Counted from the first letter of the stretch, positions 1 through 8,465 are shown. The stretch: 64,000 nt of DNA from Cribrihabitans marinus (GCF_900109035.1 NZ_FNYD01000001.1:434001-498000), one strand, 5' to 3'. Notes: generated by a model from the sequence alone, not told the origin. Made by a program: numbers and translations.

Positions 1-1092
1 GGAGACCGTCACACCGCCGGCATTGGCATACATGTCGGGAATGATCACCGTGCCCTTCTTGCGCAGGATCTCGTCGGCGCCCGCCGTGACCGGGCCGTTG
101 GCGGCCTCGATGATCAGCGGTGCCTTGATCCGCTCGGCGTTGGACAGGTTGATGACACCCTCCAGCGCCGCCGGGATGAGGATGTCACAGGCTTCCTCCA
201 GCACTTGCGCACCCTCGGCGTGATGGGTCGCGTCGGGAAAACCGGTGACGCCGCCATGTTTCGCGATCCACTGGTGCACCGCCTCGACGTCCAGGCCCTC
301 GGGGCTGAACAGCGCGCCGTCGCGCTCGATGATGCCGGTGACGATCGAGCCGTCCTCCTCGCTGAGGAACTTGGCGGCGTGATATCCCACGTTGCCCAGG
401 CCCTGCACGATCACCCGCTTGCCATCCAGTGTGCCGGTCAGCCCGGCCTTCTCCATGTCGCGCTTGTCGCGGAAGAACTCCTGCAGCGCGTATTGCACGC
501 CCCGCCCCGTCGCCTCGGTCCGGCCCTGGATGCCGCCGGCGTTGATCGGCTTGCCGGTGACGCAGGCGCGGCTGTTGATGTCGGTGGTGTTCATGCGCGC
601 ATACTGGTCGGCGATCCAGGCCATCTCGCGCTCGCCGGTACCCATGTCGGGGGCCGGCACGTTCTGGCTGGGATGGATCAGGTCGCGCTTGGCCAGCTCA
701 TAGGCCAACCGGCGGGTGATCTGTTCCAGCTCGTGTTCCTCGTATTGCCGCGGGTCGATGCACAGCCCCCCCTTGGAGCCGCCGAACGGCGCCTCGACCA
801 GCGCGCATTTGTAGGTCATCAGCGCCGCCAGCGCCTCGACCTCGTCCTGGTTGACCGACGGCGCATAGCGGATGCCGCCCTTGACCGGCTCCATGTGCTC
901 GGAATGCACCGAGCGGTAGCCCACGAAGGTGTGGATCTGACCGCGCAGGCGGACGCCGAACCGAACGGTGTAGGTCGCGTTGCAGACCCGGATCTTCTCT
1001 TCCAGACCGGGCGGCAGATCCATCAGGGCGACCGCCCTGTTGAACATCAGATCTACGCTCTCGCGGAAGCTGGGTTCTTTCACGTGGGACAT
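1..1092 (-). CDS. gdhA: Glutamate dehydrogenase (Glu/Leu/Phe/Val family), 3' end cut by the window
   Basis: It interconverts glutamate and 2-oxoglutarate plus ammonium with NAD(P)H in the cytoplasm. The 364 visible residues carry the substrate-site motif PVKGGIRYAP (about 69-78), the lysine motif APFGGSKGG with the expected catalytic Lys at about 107, and a nucleotide-binding GLGNVG in the C-terminal domain. The ATG at 1092 begins MSHVKEPSF, the expected N-terminus. Hexameric relatives are usually 420-480 residues, so roughly 60-110 residues lie beyond the window edge. It is transcribed away from the Tad-type genes. Identity to the family is clear; cofactor preference cannot be told. Confidence 0.93.
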   Translation of the reverse strand, partial: MSHVKEPSFRESVDLMFNRAVALMDLPPGLEEKIRVCNATYTVRFGVRLRGQIHTFVGYRSVHSEHMEPVKGGIRYAPSVNQDEVEALAALMTYKCALVEAPFGGSKGGLCIDPRQYEEHELEQITRRLAYELAKRDLIHPSQNVPAPDMGTGEREMAWIADQYARMNTTDINSRACVTGKPINAGGIQGRTEATGRGVQYALQEFFRDKRDMEKAGLTGTLDGKRVIVQGLGNVGYHAAKFLSEEDGSIVTGIIERDGALFSPEGLDVEAVHQWIAKHGGVTGFPDATHHAEGAQVLEEACDILIPAALEGVINLSNAERIKAPLIIEAANGPVTAGADEILRKKGTVIIPDMYANAGGVTVS

Positions 1093-1423
1093 TCGTTCCT
1101 CCATACCCGTTCGGCACGCGCCGCCGGTCCGTTTGTGCCATCGGCGCGTGACGCCATCCCTAACGGATGCGACATTTTTGACCAGCTTGGCAATCGCCGA
1201 TTCAGGGTTGCGGCGCGAATCGGTGCGGCAAGAGGCGATTTCAAGTCATTGTCCTTCGGCGGGAAACAGCCGACCGAAGGCTGCGCCCAGTGTCGCCAAA
1301 TAAGGCCCGATAACCTCGCTCCGGCGCCGGTTTTGCCCAAATCTCGCCATCATCCACTGGCATCAAATCAAGGCCGGAAACCGACTTCGGCCGGGACCTT
1401 CCGTCCCTTTTCAGAGGTGTATC
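1093..1423. promoter_or_regulatory. Divergent intergenic region between gdhA and the tadG-like gene
   Basis: There is no convincing gene in these 331 bases. They must hold the promoters for gdhA (leftward) and the pseudopilin genes (rightward). An inverted repeat CCGATTC (1197-1203) / GAATCGG (1217-1223), with a 13-base spacer, is the only clear symmetric element and could be an operator. I could not pick a convincing -35/-10 pair. Confidence 0.4.
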
Positions 1424-3151
1424 ATGTGCAAGACTCATTATTCTAAGTCCGTGCGGCCGCGGGTTCGGGGCGCCCAGCGCGTGCGCAGGATCATGGTCGA
1501 CTACATTCGAAACGACAGCGGTTCGATGTCGCTGTTCGTCAGTTTCCTTCTGCTGATCATGCTGGCCGTCGGCGGCTTGGGTGTCGATGTCATGCGGTTC
1601 GAACGTGACCGCGCCCGGCTGCAGAGCGCGCTGGACCGCGCCGTTCTGGCCGCCGCGGACCTCGACCAGACGCAGGATCCCAAGGCCGTGGTCGAGGACT
1701 ACCTGGCCAAGGAAGGGCTGCTGCAAAACCTCAAGGAGGTCAAGGTCACGCCGGAATCCGCCGGTCAGGAAAACACCGGACCGCTGGGCTTCCGTATCGT
1801 CGAGGCCCGGGCAGAGTCGCGGTTCCCGACCCATTTCATGCACCTCTCCGGCGTCGATTTTCTGACCGCCCAAGCCGGCAGCATCGCCGAGGAAAGCATC
1901 GGCGAGGTCGAGATCTCGCTGGTCCTGGACGTGTCGGGTTCGATGAACAACTACAACCGCCTGACCAACCTCAAGGTCGCGGCCAAGGATTTCATCGACC
2001 AGATGGTGCAGAACACCCGCGATGGTGATCTGTCGATCTCGATCGTGCCCTACGCCACCCAGGTCTCGGTGCCCGAAACGATCTTCGATCAGTACAAGAC
2101 CGAGGGCACGAACGACTACTCGCGCTGCATCAATTTCAATGGCAGCGATTTCAACAGTACCCAGATGCTGACCAAGGACGCGGACTCGGCGCCGACCTTC
2201 GAGCGGACGATGCATTTCGACCCGTGGTACACGACCGACCGCCGCGACAACGGCAAGATCCTCGGCGATGGCGGTGGCCTGCCCGTCTGCGAGGCGATGG
2301 CCAACCGCGAGATCATGGCGTTTCAGAAGGACGCCACCACGCTCAAGAACTACATCCAGGATTTCGTGGCCCGCGGCAACACTTCGCTGGACATCGGGAT
2401 GAAGTGGGGCGCGGCGATGCTCGATCCCAGCTTCGATCCGGTGGTCGACGCGATGGTGGCCGCCAACGAGGTTCCCAACGCCTTCTCCGACCGCCCGGCA
2501 GCCTATAACGCCGGCGACACGCTCAAGATCATCGTTCTGATGACCGACGGCAACAACACGTCGCAATACTACATCAAGAACGACTACCGCGAGGGCCAGT
2601 CGAACATCTGGTGGAACGAAGAGGAAGAAACCTATTCCGTCTACAATCCCGACAGCGGCTGGTACTACTGGGTCGATGCCGACGACTACAACGCCTATGA
2701 ATGGCAGGATCACCCGTACGGCAACGGCGACTCGCATTGGGATTGCGGCAGCTCGGGCTGCTGGGAGGACACCAACGAGCCCGAGGATGGCGAGGCCGTG
2801 CGTCTGGACTATCCCGAACTCTGGGCGCGCACTTCGCTGTGGTACAACGTCAAAGAGCACTACTACCCGTGGATGAACGACAGCTCCGCGCGCAGCGAGT
2901 GGGTCTATGGCGTGCGCGGCTACAAGAACGACAACACCAAGGACAGCCGCACCCAGGCAATCTGCGACGCGGCAAAGGACTCGAACATCATCGTCTACAC
3001 GATCGCGTTCGAGGCGCCGCCCGAGGGCAAGTCGATCCTGGAATACTGCGCCAGCTCGGACAGCCACTACTATGATGTCGACGGGCTCGAGATCAAGGAC
3101 GCCTTCGACTCGATCGGCTCGTCGATCCGCAAGCTGAGGCTGACCCAATGA
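1424..3151 (+). CDS. TadG-like pilus-associated protein with von Willebrand factor A domain
   Basis: A 575-residue envelope protein related to TadG proteins of Tad (Flp) pilus loci. A basic N-terminus is followed by one membrane segment (about 36-56). After a spacer comes a vWA domain with the MIDAS motif DVSGS (169-173) and a second vWA strand VLMTDGNN (about residue 370). Between these vWA halves lies an unusual insert (about 381-460) very rich in Tyr, Trp, Asp and Glu, with one CGSSGC cysteine pair. The ATG at 1424 has GAGGTG upstream; a later ATG at 1493 is possible. The next gene overlaps it (ATGA at 3148-3151), so the genes are probably cotranscribed. The ATPase and secretin genes of a Tad system are not here. 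Confidence 0.8.
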   Translation: MCKTHYSKSVRPRVRGAQRVRRIMVDYIRNDSGSMSLFVSFLLLIMLAVGGLGVDVMRFERDRARLQSALDRAVLAAADLDQTQDPKAVVEDYLAKEGLLQNLKEVKVTPESAGQENTGPLGFRIVEARAESRFPTHFMHLSGVDFLTAQAGSIAEESIGEVEISLVLDVSGSMNNYNRLTNLKVAAKDFIDQMVQNTRDGDLSISIVPYATQVSVPETIFDQYKTEGTNDYSRCINFNGSDFNSTQMLTKDADSAPTFERTMHFDPWYTTDRRDNGKILGDGGGLPVCEAMANREIMAFQKDATTLKNYIQDFVARGNTSLDIGMKWGAAMLDPSFDPVVDAMVAANEVPNAFSDRPAAYNAGDTLKIIVLMTDGNNTSQYYIKNDYREGQSNIWWNEEEETYSVYNPDSGWYYWVDADDYNAYEWQDHPYGNGDSHWDCGSSGCWEDTNEPEDGEAVRLDYPELWARTSLWYNVKEHYYPWMNDSSARSEWVYGVRGYKNDNTKDSRTQAICDAAKDSNIIVYTIAFEAPPEGKSILEYCASSDSHYYDVDGLEIKDAFDSIGSSIRKLRLTQ

Positions 3152-3684
3152 TGTGGCCGCTGAAGAAAGGTCTTCGTCGGTTCAAGTCCGACGAAGACGG
3201 GAACGCCACGGTCGAATTCGCCATCGTGTTCCCCGCCTTCATGTTCCTGGTCGTGGCCGGGGTCGAGATCGGGATGGTCACGCTCAACCACGTCATGCTG
3301 GAACGGGCCGTGGACCTGACGGTGCGCGACATCCGGCTGGGCACGGGCAACGCCTTCCAGCACGACCAGATCAAGACGACGATCTGCAACCGCGCCCAGT
3401 TCATCGACGATTGCGACGACAACCTCCGGCTGGAGATGATCCCGCAGGATCCGCGCGCCGGGCTGACCATTCCGGACGAGCCCGACTGCACCGACCGGAC
3501 CGAGGAGGCGCGACCGGTGCGCGAGTTCAAGAACGGTCAGAGCAACCAGCTGATGGTCTTGCGCGCCTGCGTCAAGATCACGCCGCTGATCCCGACCTCG
3601 GGACTCGGCAAGAAGCTCGCCAACAACCCCGAGGGCCAGTACGCGTTGACCGCGACCACGGCCTTCGTTCAGGAGCCTCAGTAA
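3148..3684 (+). CDS. TadE-like pseudopilin
   Basis: A 178-residue protein of the TadE type. A short charged leader is followed by a prepilin-like motif, with Gly18 and Glu23 exactly five residues apart, that opens a single hydrophobic helix (about 19-45). The rest is predicted to lie outside the inner membrane and has several Cys residues (e.g. in TICNRAQFIDDCDD and PDCTD) that could form disulfides. The start overlaps the stop of the vWA gene by four bases, and the next pseudopilin begins four bases after its stop. TadE-family minor pseudopilins act in Tad pilus assembly in the cell envelope; substrate and partner are inferred from family only. Confidence 0.8.
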   Translation: MMWPLKKGLRRFKSDEDGNATVEFAIVFPAFMFLVVAGVEIGMVTLNHVMLERAVDLTVRDIRLGTGNAFQHDQIKTTICNRAQFIDDCDDNLRLEMIPQDPRAGLTIPDEPDCTDRTEEARPVREFKNGQSNQLMVLRACVKITPLIPTSGLGKKLANNPEGQYALTATTAFVQEPQ

Positions 3685-3688
3685 TCCC

Positions 3689-4240
3689 ATGCTGCATCAC
3701 ATCGTGAAAAGACGGCTCAAGGCGTTCTCGCGGGACGAGGGCGGAATGATCTCGGTCGAGGCGCTGATCCTGGCCCCAATCCTGTGCTGGGCCTTCGTCG
3801 CCGTCTACACCTATTTCGACGCCTACCGGCAGAGCGCGCTGAACCTCAAGGCATCCTATACCATCAGCGATCTCGTCTCGCGCGAGACCCAGACGGTCAC
3901 GGCCGCCTACACCGCGTCCATGGTCGATCTGTTCCGCAAGATGACCGACTCGACCAACAACGCGGCGCTGCGCATCTCGGTGATCCGCTTCGACGACGAC
4001 ACCGACAAGTACCTGATCGACTGGTCGTCCAACCACGGCTTCGACAACCCGCTCAGCAACAGCGACATGGAGGGCATGCGCGCCAGGCTGCCGATCATGC
4101 CCGACGAGGAGCGGCTGATCCTGGTCGAGTCCCGGAGCACCTATGTGCCGCCCTTCTATGCCGGCATCGACATCATGGACATCGACAACTTCGTGTTCAC
4201 CCGGCCGCGCTTTGCGGGTCAGATCGCGTCCGACATCTGA
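3689..4240 (+). CDS. Second TadE-like pseudopilin (TadE/G-like)
   Basis: A 183-residue protein with the same plan as the preceding gene: basic leader, Gly19/Glu24 prepilin-like signature (GGMISVEALILAP), one transmembrane helix, then a mostly hydrophilic external domain. It follows the previous pseudopilin by four bases and probably forms one operator-controlled unit with it and the vWA protein. Its last 22 bases overlap the end of the convergent membrane-protein gene. The family assignment rests on the N-terminal signature and the operon; the external domain is not recognised. Confidence 0.75.
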   Translation: MLHHIVKRRLKAFSRDEGGMISVEALILAPILCWAFVAVYTYFDAYRQSALNLKASYTISDLVSRETQTVTAAYTASMVDLFRKMTDSTNNAALRISVIRFDDDTDKYLIDWSSNHGFDNPLSNSDMEGMRARLPIMPDEERLILVESRSTYVPPFYAGIDIMDIDNFVFTRPRFAGQIASDI

Positions 4241-4707
4241 TCGCGTTCGGCCAGCAGGGCCGCCAGGATGTCGGCCATCGCCTTGGTCTGAGAGGCGGGC
4301 GTGACCCCGCCGATCCCGACACGGCGGCCCAGCCGCCACCACAACCCCGGCTGCCACGCCCGGCTGCCGGGGTTTTTCAGTCGCACCAGGAACCCGTTGG
4401 ACGGCTTGAAGGCGAACATGCCGCGATCCATCGCCGCGATCTCCTCCAGCCGCGCGATCCATTCGCCGGTGCTGGAGCGCAGCCCGGCCCGCGTTAGTTC
4501 GATCCGGTGCGTCGTGGCCTGGGCCATGCGCCGCGCCACCCACAGTGCCGCAGCACCCATCACCACCAGGAACAGCTGCCAGCCCGGCTGCGGCGGCTCG
4601 GCGATCGCCACGTAGAGGACGATCAGCGCGACGCCGGCCAGCATCCCGATGCCGATCCACCGCCGTGGCGCCGAGGCGCTCACCACCGCCAGAACCTCGT
4701 CTTCCAT
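4219..4707 (-). CDS. Small two-helix membrane protein
   Basis: A 162-residue protein with two adjacent hydrophobic segments (about 18-36 and 44-60) and a cytoplasmic-looking C-terminal part resembling a PH-like/YcxB-type domain in its pattern (TRAGLRSSTGEWIARLEEI, then a conserved-looking FAFKPSNGFLVRLKNPG). I chose the ATG at 4707 (MEDEVLAVVSA), which has AGGGGG upstream; an upstream in-frame start would add ten basic residues. It converges on the pseudopilin gene with a 22-base overlap. No specific function is recognised. Confidence 0.7.
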   Translation of the reverse strand: MEDEVLAVVSASAPRRWIGIGMLAGVALIVLYVAIAEPPQPGWQLFLVVMGAAALWVARRMAQATTHRIELTRAGLRSSTGEWIARLEEIAAMDRGMFAFKPSNGFLVRLKNPGSRAWQPGLWWRLGRRVGIGGVTPASQTKAMADILAALLAERDQMSDAI

Positions 4708-4811
4708 CGCCACCCCCTGCCTGCGTTGCCGTCCCAAGCGCGCTTAACGCAATTCCACCGCCGGCAACAGGGTCATTGCGCGACCAGTCCGGCGCTGCCA
4801 CTCTGACCGGC

Positions 4812-5999
4812 ATGAGCTATCCCGCCAACCGGGCCGATCCGCGCCGACCGGGCGATGCCGAGGCCGGCATCGAGGTGACCGACGCGTTCAAGCGCTTCAG
4901 CCAGCGCAACGACATCTTCACCCGCGCGATGTGGGATGACGATGTGCGCTCGCCCGACACCGACGCCTTCTTCGCCTCCTACCGGATGGAGGCCGCACCG
5001 CGCCGGGGCGAGGGCTTCTCGCAGCGCGATTTCGCGCTGCGCAACGCGTCGTGGCTGATTTCGGACGTGATGACCAACCGCCATGCCGACCGGGGTCGGC
5101 GCGAGGGGTTCCAGGCCGCGATCAGCGACGACACGCCCGTCGCGCCCGACGCCCTGCCTGTCGACGATCCCGCCGCGATGAGTGCCGAGATCAAGCGCGT
5201 GTCGCGGTTCTTCGGCGCCGACCTGTGCGGTGTCACCGATCTGGACGAACGGTGGCTCTATACCGACCGCGTCGACACCCGCGACCTGAGCGCGGCATCG
5301 CCGGACCTGCCCGAGGGCCTGACGTCGGTGATCGTGCTGGGGCACGAGATGGACCGCGCGCTGGTCGCCACCTACCCTTCGGCGCTGGCCGGGGCCGCCA
5401 CGGGGCGCGAATACAGCCACGAGGCGGCCATCGTGATGCAGCTGGCCGCCTATATCCGCAACCTGGGCTATCGCGCCGTGGCCTCGATGAACGACACCGG
5501 CCTGGTGATCCCCTACGCGGTCAAGGCGGGCCTGGGCGAATATGCCCGCAACCAGCTGGTGATCACGCCGGAATTCGGGCCCCGCCTGCGGTTCTCGAAG
5601 ATCTTCACCGATCTGCAGCTGGCCCATGACAGGCCCGCGCCGCTGGGCGTGCGCGCCTTCTGTGACATCTGCACCAAATGCGCCGACGCCTGCCCGCCCA
5701 AGGCGCTGCCCTACGGGCCGCCCGGGACCGCCGGCGCGAATGTCTCGGCGATCGCAGGCGTGCGGAAATGGACATCGGATGCCGAGAAGTGCTTCTCGTT
5801 CTGGGCCCGCACCCGCACCGATTGCGCCATCTGCATGCGGGTCTGCCCGTTCAACCGGGACTTCTCCAAGCGCCGGCACAGGCTGTGGCTGAAACTGGCG
5901 CTGTCGCGGTTCCGCAAGCTGGCGCTCTGGCTCGACCGCAGGCGGGGCGGGCGGATGAAACCGTCCGAGTGGTGGCGCGGCGGCCGCGCGCCGCGATGA
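4812..5999 (+). CDS. Reductive-dehalogenase (RdhA)-family iron-sulfur protein
   Basis: A 395-residue protein whose core and C-terminus match the RdhA family, relatives of the epoxyqueuosine reductase QueG, which use cobalamin and two [4Fe-4S] clusters. Visible cluster ligands are Cys284, 287, 290, 294 (CDICTKCADACP) and Cys327, 338, 341, 345 (EKCF and CAICMRVCP). The stretch RAVASMNDTGLVIPYAVKAG also fits the family core. It has no twin-arginine signal and there is no rdhB anchor gene nearby. It therefore resembles the soluble, non-respiratory RdhA homologues of marine aerobes rather than organohalide-respiration enzymes. The substrate is unknown. The ATG at 4812 is followed by a charged leader. 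Confidence 0.75.
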   Translation: MSYPANRADPRRPGDAEAGIEVTDAFKRFSQRNDIFTRAMWDDDVRSPDTDAFFASYRMEAAPRRGEGFSQRDFALRNASWLISDVMTNRHADRGRREGFQAAISDDTPVAPDALPVDDPAAMSAEIKRVSRFFGADLCGVTDLDERWLYTDRVDTRDLSAASPDLPEGLTSVIVLGHEMDRALVATYPSALAGAATGREYSHEAAIVMQLAAYIRNLGYRAVASMNDTGLVIPYAVKAGLGEYARNQLVITPEFGPRLRFSKIFTDLQLAHDRPAPLGVRAFCDICTKCADACPPKALPYGPPGTAGANVSAIAGVRKWTSDAEKCFSFWARTRTDCAICMRVCPFNRDFSKRRHRLWLKLALSRFRKLALWLDRRRGGRMKPSEWWRGGRAPR

Positions 6000-6007
6000 T
6001 CTTTGGA

Positions 6008-6048
6008 TACTGTGCGCGGGCGCAGCTTACGTGCACCCACGCACAGTA
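6008..6048. repeat. Long-spaced inverted repeat upstream of pirin gene
   Basis: TACTGTGCG (6008-6016) is repeated as its exact reverse complement CGCACAGTA (6040-6048), 23 bases apart. It lies 79 bases before the pirin start and just after the rdhA stop. It could be a looping operator or a stem in the leader RNA. No poly-T follows, so it is not a typical terminator. Confidence 0.6.
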
Positions 6049-6126
6049 ACTTTGCCCTTAATCGGCTTTACCGCGATCACTGCACACCTATATCTGAGAA
6101 ACCGAAACACAGACACAGGTTGCCCC

Positions 6127-7038
6127 ATGTCCCTGCGCCCCACGCTCGAAACCCGCCGCGCCGTACCCACGATGGAAGGCGCCGGCGTCAAGCTGCACCG
6201 CGCCTTCGGCTTTCAGGATCCGTCCGAGCTGGACCCGTTCCTGCTGTTCGACGATTTCCGCAACGACCGGCCCGAGGATTACCTGCGCGGTTTCCCCTGG
6301 CATCCGCACCGCGGCATCGAGACCATCACCTATGTGCTGGCCGGCACCGTCGAACATGGCGACTCGCTGGGCAATACCGGCACGCTGGGCGCGGGCGACG
6401 TGCAATGGATGACCGCAGGATCGGGCATCCTGCACCAGGAGATGCCGCAGGGAAACGCCGCCGGGCAGATGCACGGGTTCCAGCTCTGGGGCAACCTGCC
6501 CGCCTCCCAGAAGATGACCGCGCCGCGCTATCAGGACGTGACGGGTGCCGACATCCCCGAGGTGGTCGACGATGACGGCACAGCCGTGAAGGTGATCGTG
6601 GGCGCGTTCTGGGGCCGCACAGGCCCAGTGGACGGCATCGCCGCCGACCCGCAATACCTGGACATCTCGGTTCCCGCCGGTGTTACCAAACGCTTCAAGA
6701 TCGACACCTATCGCCGCGCTTTCGCTTATGTTTTCGAGGGAAGCGCCAGCTTTGCGGATGCCTCGGATCCGACCGGGATCCTGCTGGAAAAGGAGGTCGC
6801 GGGCCAGGAGGTCAACATCCGCGACCTGTCGGGCGACCGCACGCTGGTGCGCTTCGGCACCGGCGACGAGATCACCGTCCGGGCCGGCCCCGGCGGCGTG
6901 CGCTTCCTGCTGATCTCGGGTGCGCCGATCGCCGAGCCGGTGGCCTGGCATGGCCCGATCGTGATGAACACCCAAGCCGAGTTGCAGCAGGCAATGCGCG
7001 ATCTGCGCAACGGCACGTTCATCCGCCCGGCGCATTGA
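6127..7038 (+). CDS. Pirin-family bicupin protein
   Basis: A 303-residue cytoplasmic protein with two cupin halves. The N-terminal metal site is recognisable from WHPHRGIETITYVLAG, and GMQHQEMP-type residues appear as SGILHQEMP. The C-terminal half contains the second, metal-free cupin ending in the family signature GPIVMN. Pirins bind iron and some show quercetin 2,3-dioxygenase activity, while others modulate enzymes; no choice can be made here. The ATG at 6127 (MSLRPTLETRR) is preferred because the sequence upstream is non-coding in character. The ABM-fold gene starts 37 bases downstream and may be in the same unit. Confidence 0.88.
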   Translation: MSLRPTLETRRAVPTMEGAGVKLHRAFGFQDPSELDPFLLFDDFRNDRPEDYLRGFPWHPHRGIETITYVLAGTVEHGDSLGNTGTLGAGDVQWMTAGSGILHQEMPQGNAAGQMHGFQLWGNLPASQKMTAPRYQDVTGADIPEVVDDDGTAVKVIVGAFWGRTGPVDGIAADPQYLDISVPAGVTKRFKIDTYRRAFAYVFEGSASFADASDPTGILLEKEVAGQEVNIRDLSGDRTLVRFGTGDEITVRAGPGGVRFLLISGAPIAEPVAWHGPIVMNTQAELQQAMRDLRNGTFIRPAH

Positions 7039-7075
7039 CGTGGTATGATGCGCCCACCTGAACCGGGAGGCCATC

Positions 7076-7369
7076 ATGATCGTCCGCATATTTCGCGCCG
7101 TCATCCACGACGACAAGATACCGTCGTTCCAGAACTTCATGCTCGAGACGGCCCTGCCCCTGATGCGCGCGCAGCCGGGGCTGGTGTCGATCCAGGCCTG
7201 CCTGCCACGCCCGGAAACCCCAAACGAATTCTGCCTCGTGATGGTGTGGGAGTCCGTCGAGTCGTTGGCGGCGTTTGCCGGGGAGGACTGGCGAAAACCG
7301 CATGTCCACCCTGACGAAGAGGGCATCGTCAAGGAACGCTATCTGCACCACTACGAACTGGCGGCCTGA
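7076..7369 (+). CDS. Antibiotic biosynthesis monooxygenase (ABM)-fold protein
   Basis: A 97-residue ferredoxin-like alpha/beta protein. The pattern MIVRIFRAVIHDDK at the start, the central PGLVSIQACLPRP, and the strand FCLVMVWESVESLAAF are typical of small dimeric ABM/quinol-monooxygenase-like proteins. GGGAGG-type spacing is seen before the ATG (CCGGGAGGCC). It stops one base before the stop of the convergent TetR gene. The family includes monooxygenases for quinols and heme as well as proteins without known activity; the substrate here is unknown. Confidence 0.75.
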   Translation: MIVRIFRAVIHDDKIPSFQNFMLETALPLMRAQPGLVSIQACLPRPETPNEFCLVMVWESVESLAAFAGEDWRKPHVHPDEEGIVKERYLHHYELAA

Positions 7370-7960
7370 TCAGGCGGCCACGGCCTTGCGCACCATGTCC
7401 CAATAGATCGTCTCGACCTCGGCCAGGGTCAGGCGGCCGCCGCTGCGATACCAGGTGTTCACGCCGTTCAGCATGGCGATCACTGCCAGCGTAGCGATCT
7501 TGGGATCCGGCACCGTGAACCGGCCCGCTGCCACCCCCTGCCGCAGGATCGCCTCCAGCCCGTCCTCGTAGCGGCGGCGCAGCGCCTCGATCGCGGCGAA
7601 GTTCTCTTCGCTGAGGTTGCGCAGCTCCATATAGGCGATGAACACCTCGTCCGGCCGCTCCAGGTGAAAGCGGATGTGAAAGCGCACGAAGTCGCGCAGA
7701 CGGTCCAGCGGATCGGCCTCCGGCGCGTCGCGCGCCGCCCGCGCGGCCAGCAACTCCTCCATATGGCCGCGCATCAGCCGGAACAGCAGCGTCTGCTTGT
7801 CCGGCGTGTAGTTGTAGAGCGCCCCGGCCTGCACGCCGACCTCGCCCGCGATCTGGCGCATGGACACCGCGGCAAAGCCGAATTGCGCGAACAGCCGCAG
7901 CGCCGCCGCGTCGATGCGGGGGCCGGTTATGTCGGAATGTGACCCTTGGGTACGCGCCAT
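7370..7960 (-). CDS. TetR/AcrR-family transcriptional repressor
   Basis: A 196-residue regulator. The N-terminal helix-turn-helix (about residues 30-60, VSMRQIAGEVGVQAGALYNY) is a standard TetR DNA-binding domain, and the remaining all-helical part would be the ligand-binding and dimerisation domain. A perfect palindrome lies at 7971-7992, only 10 bases before its start codon, which strongly suggests autorepression. The same site is upstream of the divergent small lipoprotein gene (8064), which may therefore be coregulated. The ligand is unknown. Confidence 0.9.
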   Translation of the reverse strand: MARTQGSHSDITGPRIDAAALRLFAQFGFAAVSMRQIAGEVGVQAGALYNYTPDKQTLLFRLMRGHMEELLAARAARDAPEADPLDRLRDFVRFHIRFHLERPDEVFIAYMELRNLSEENFAAIEALRRRYEDGLEAILRQGVAAGRFTVPDPKIATLAVIAMLNGVNTWYRSGGRLTLAEVETIYWDMVRKAVAA

Positions 7961-7970
7961 GCCCTCAGGC

Positions 7971-7992
7971 TATCTGAACACGTGTTCAGATA
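7971..7992. promoter_or_regulatory. Perfect palindromic operator, probable TetR binding site
   Basis: TATCTGAACAC is followed directly by its exact reverse complement GTGTTCAGATA, a 22-base perfect palindrome with no spacer. It sits between the TetR gene and the divergent lipoprotein gene, where a TetR dimer would block both promoters. Confidence 0.8.
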
Positions 7993-8063
7993 AAAGCCCC
8001 GCTTGCACCTTTCCGCGGGCCGGGGCATCACGGGATGGCGCGTCCCGCCACCGGAGAGCGAAG

Positions 8064-8357
8064 ATGCACAGATGGACCGGTCCCGCGATGATCGCCGCCC
8101 TTGCCCTCGGCGGCTGCGTCGAAGTGCCGGAACTGGAGGGGACCATCGCACCCGACCTGGAGCGGGCGCGATATCCCGACCTTGTGCCGCTCGACGCGGC
8201 CCTTGGCCGCCGCCCCCCGCCACGGGAGGAATCGCAGGAAATCGAGGACGAGCTTTCCGCGCGCGTCGAGGGTCTGCGCAGCCGCGCCGATGCCCTGCAG
8301 GCACCGCTCCTCGGGGATGCGGACCGTCAGCGCCTGCAGCCGGCCAACCGCCCCTGA
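8064..8357 (+). CDS. Small putative lipoprotein
   Basis: A 97-residue protein with a short signal sequence ending in a lipobox-like ALGGC, with Cys at about residue 18. A Pro- and Arg-rich middle and a short helical C-terminus (EIEDELSARVEGLRSRADAL) follow. GGAGAG lies six bases before the ATG at 8064. The upstream region carries the TetR palindrome, so it may belong to that regulon. The mature protein would be attached to the inner leaflet of the outer membrane or to the inner membrane. No domain is recognised. Confidence 0.6.
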   Translation: MHRWTGPAMIAALALGGCVEVPELEGTIAPDLERARYPDLVPLDAALGRRPPPREESQEIEDELSARVEGLRSRADALQAPLLGDADRQRLQPANRP

Positions 8358-8465
8358 CGCCGCACCGCTTCGAGCGTTGCACCCGTGGGGCGAAACCGCT
8401 AAGGCAAACCCGCGACGGGCGCCTTGGGCACAAGACCCGGAGATCAGGCAGAAAGGATCCACGGT

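Noticed and set aside
1241-3148. A 635-codon minus-strand frame opposite the TadG-like gene
   Set aside because: Antisense shadow; the plus strand carries clear vWA and membrane motifs.
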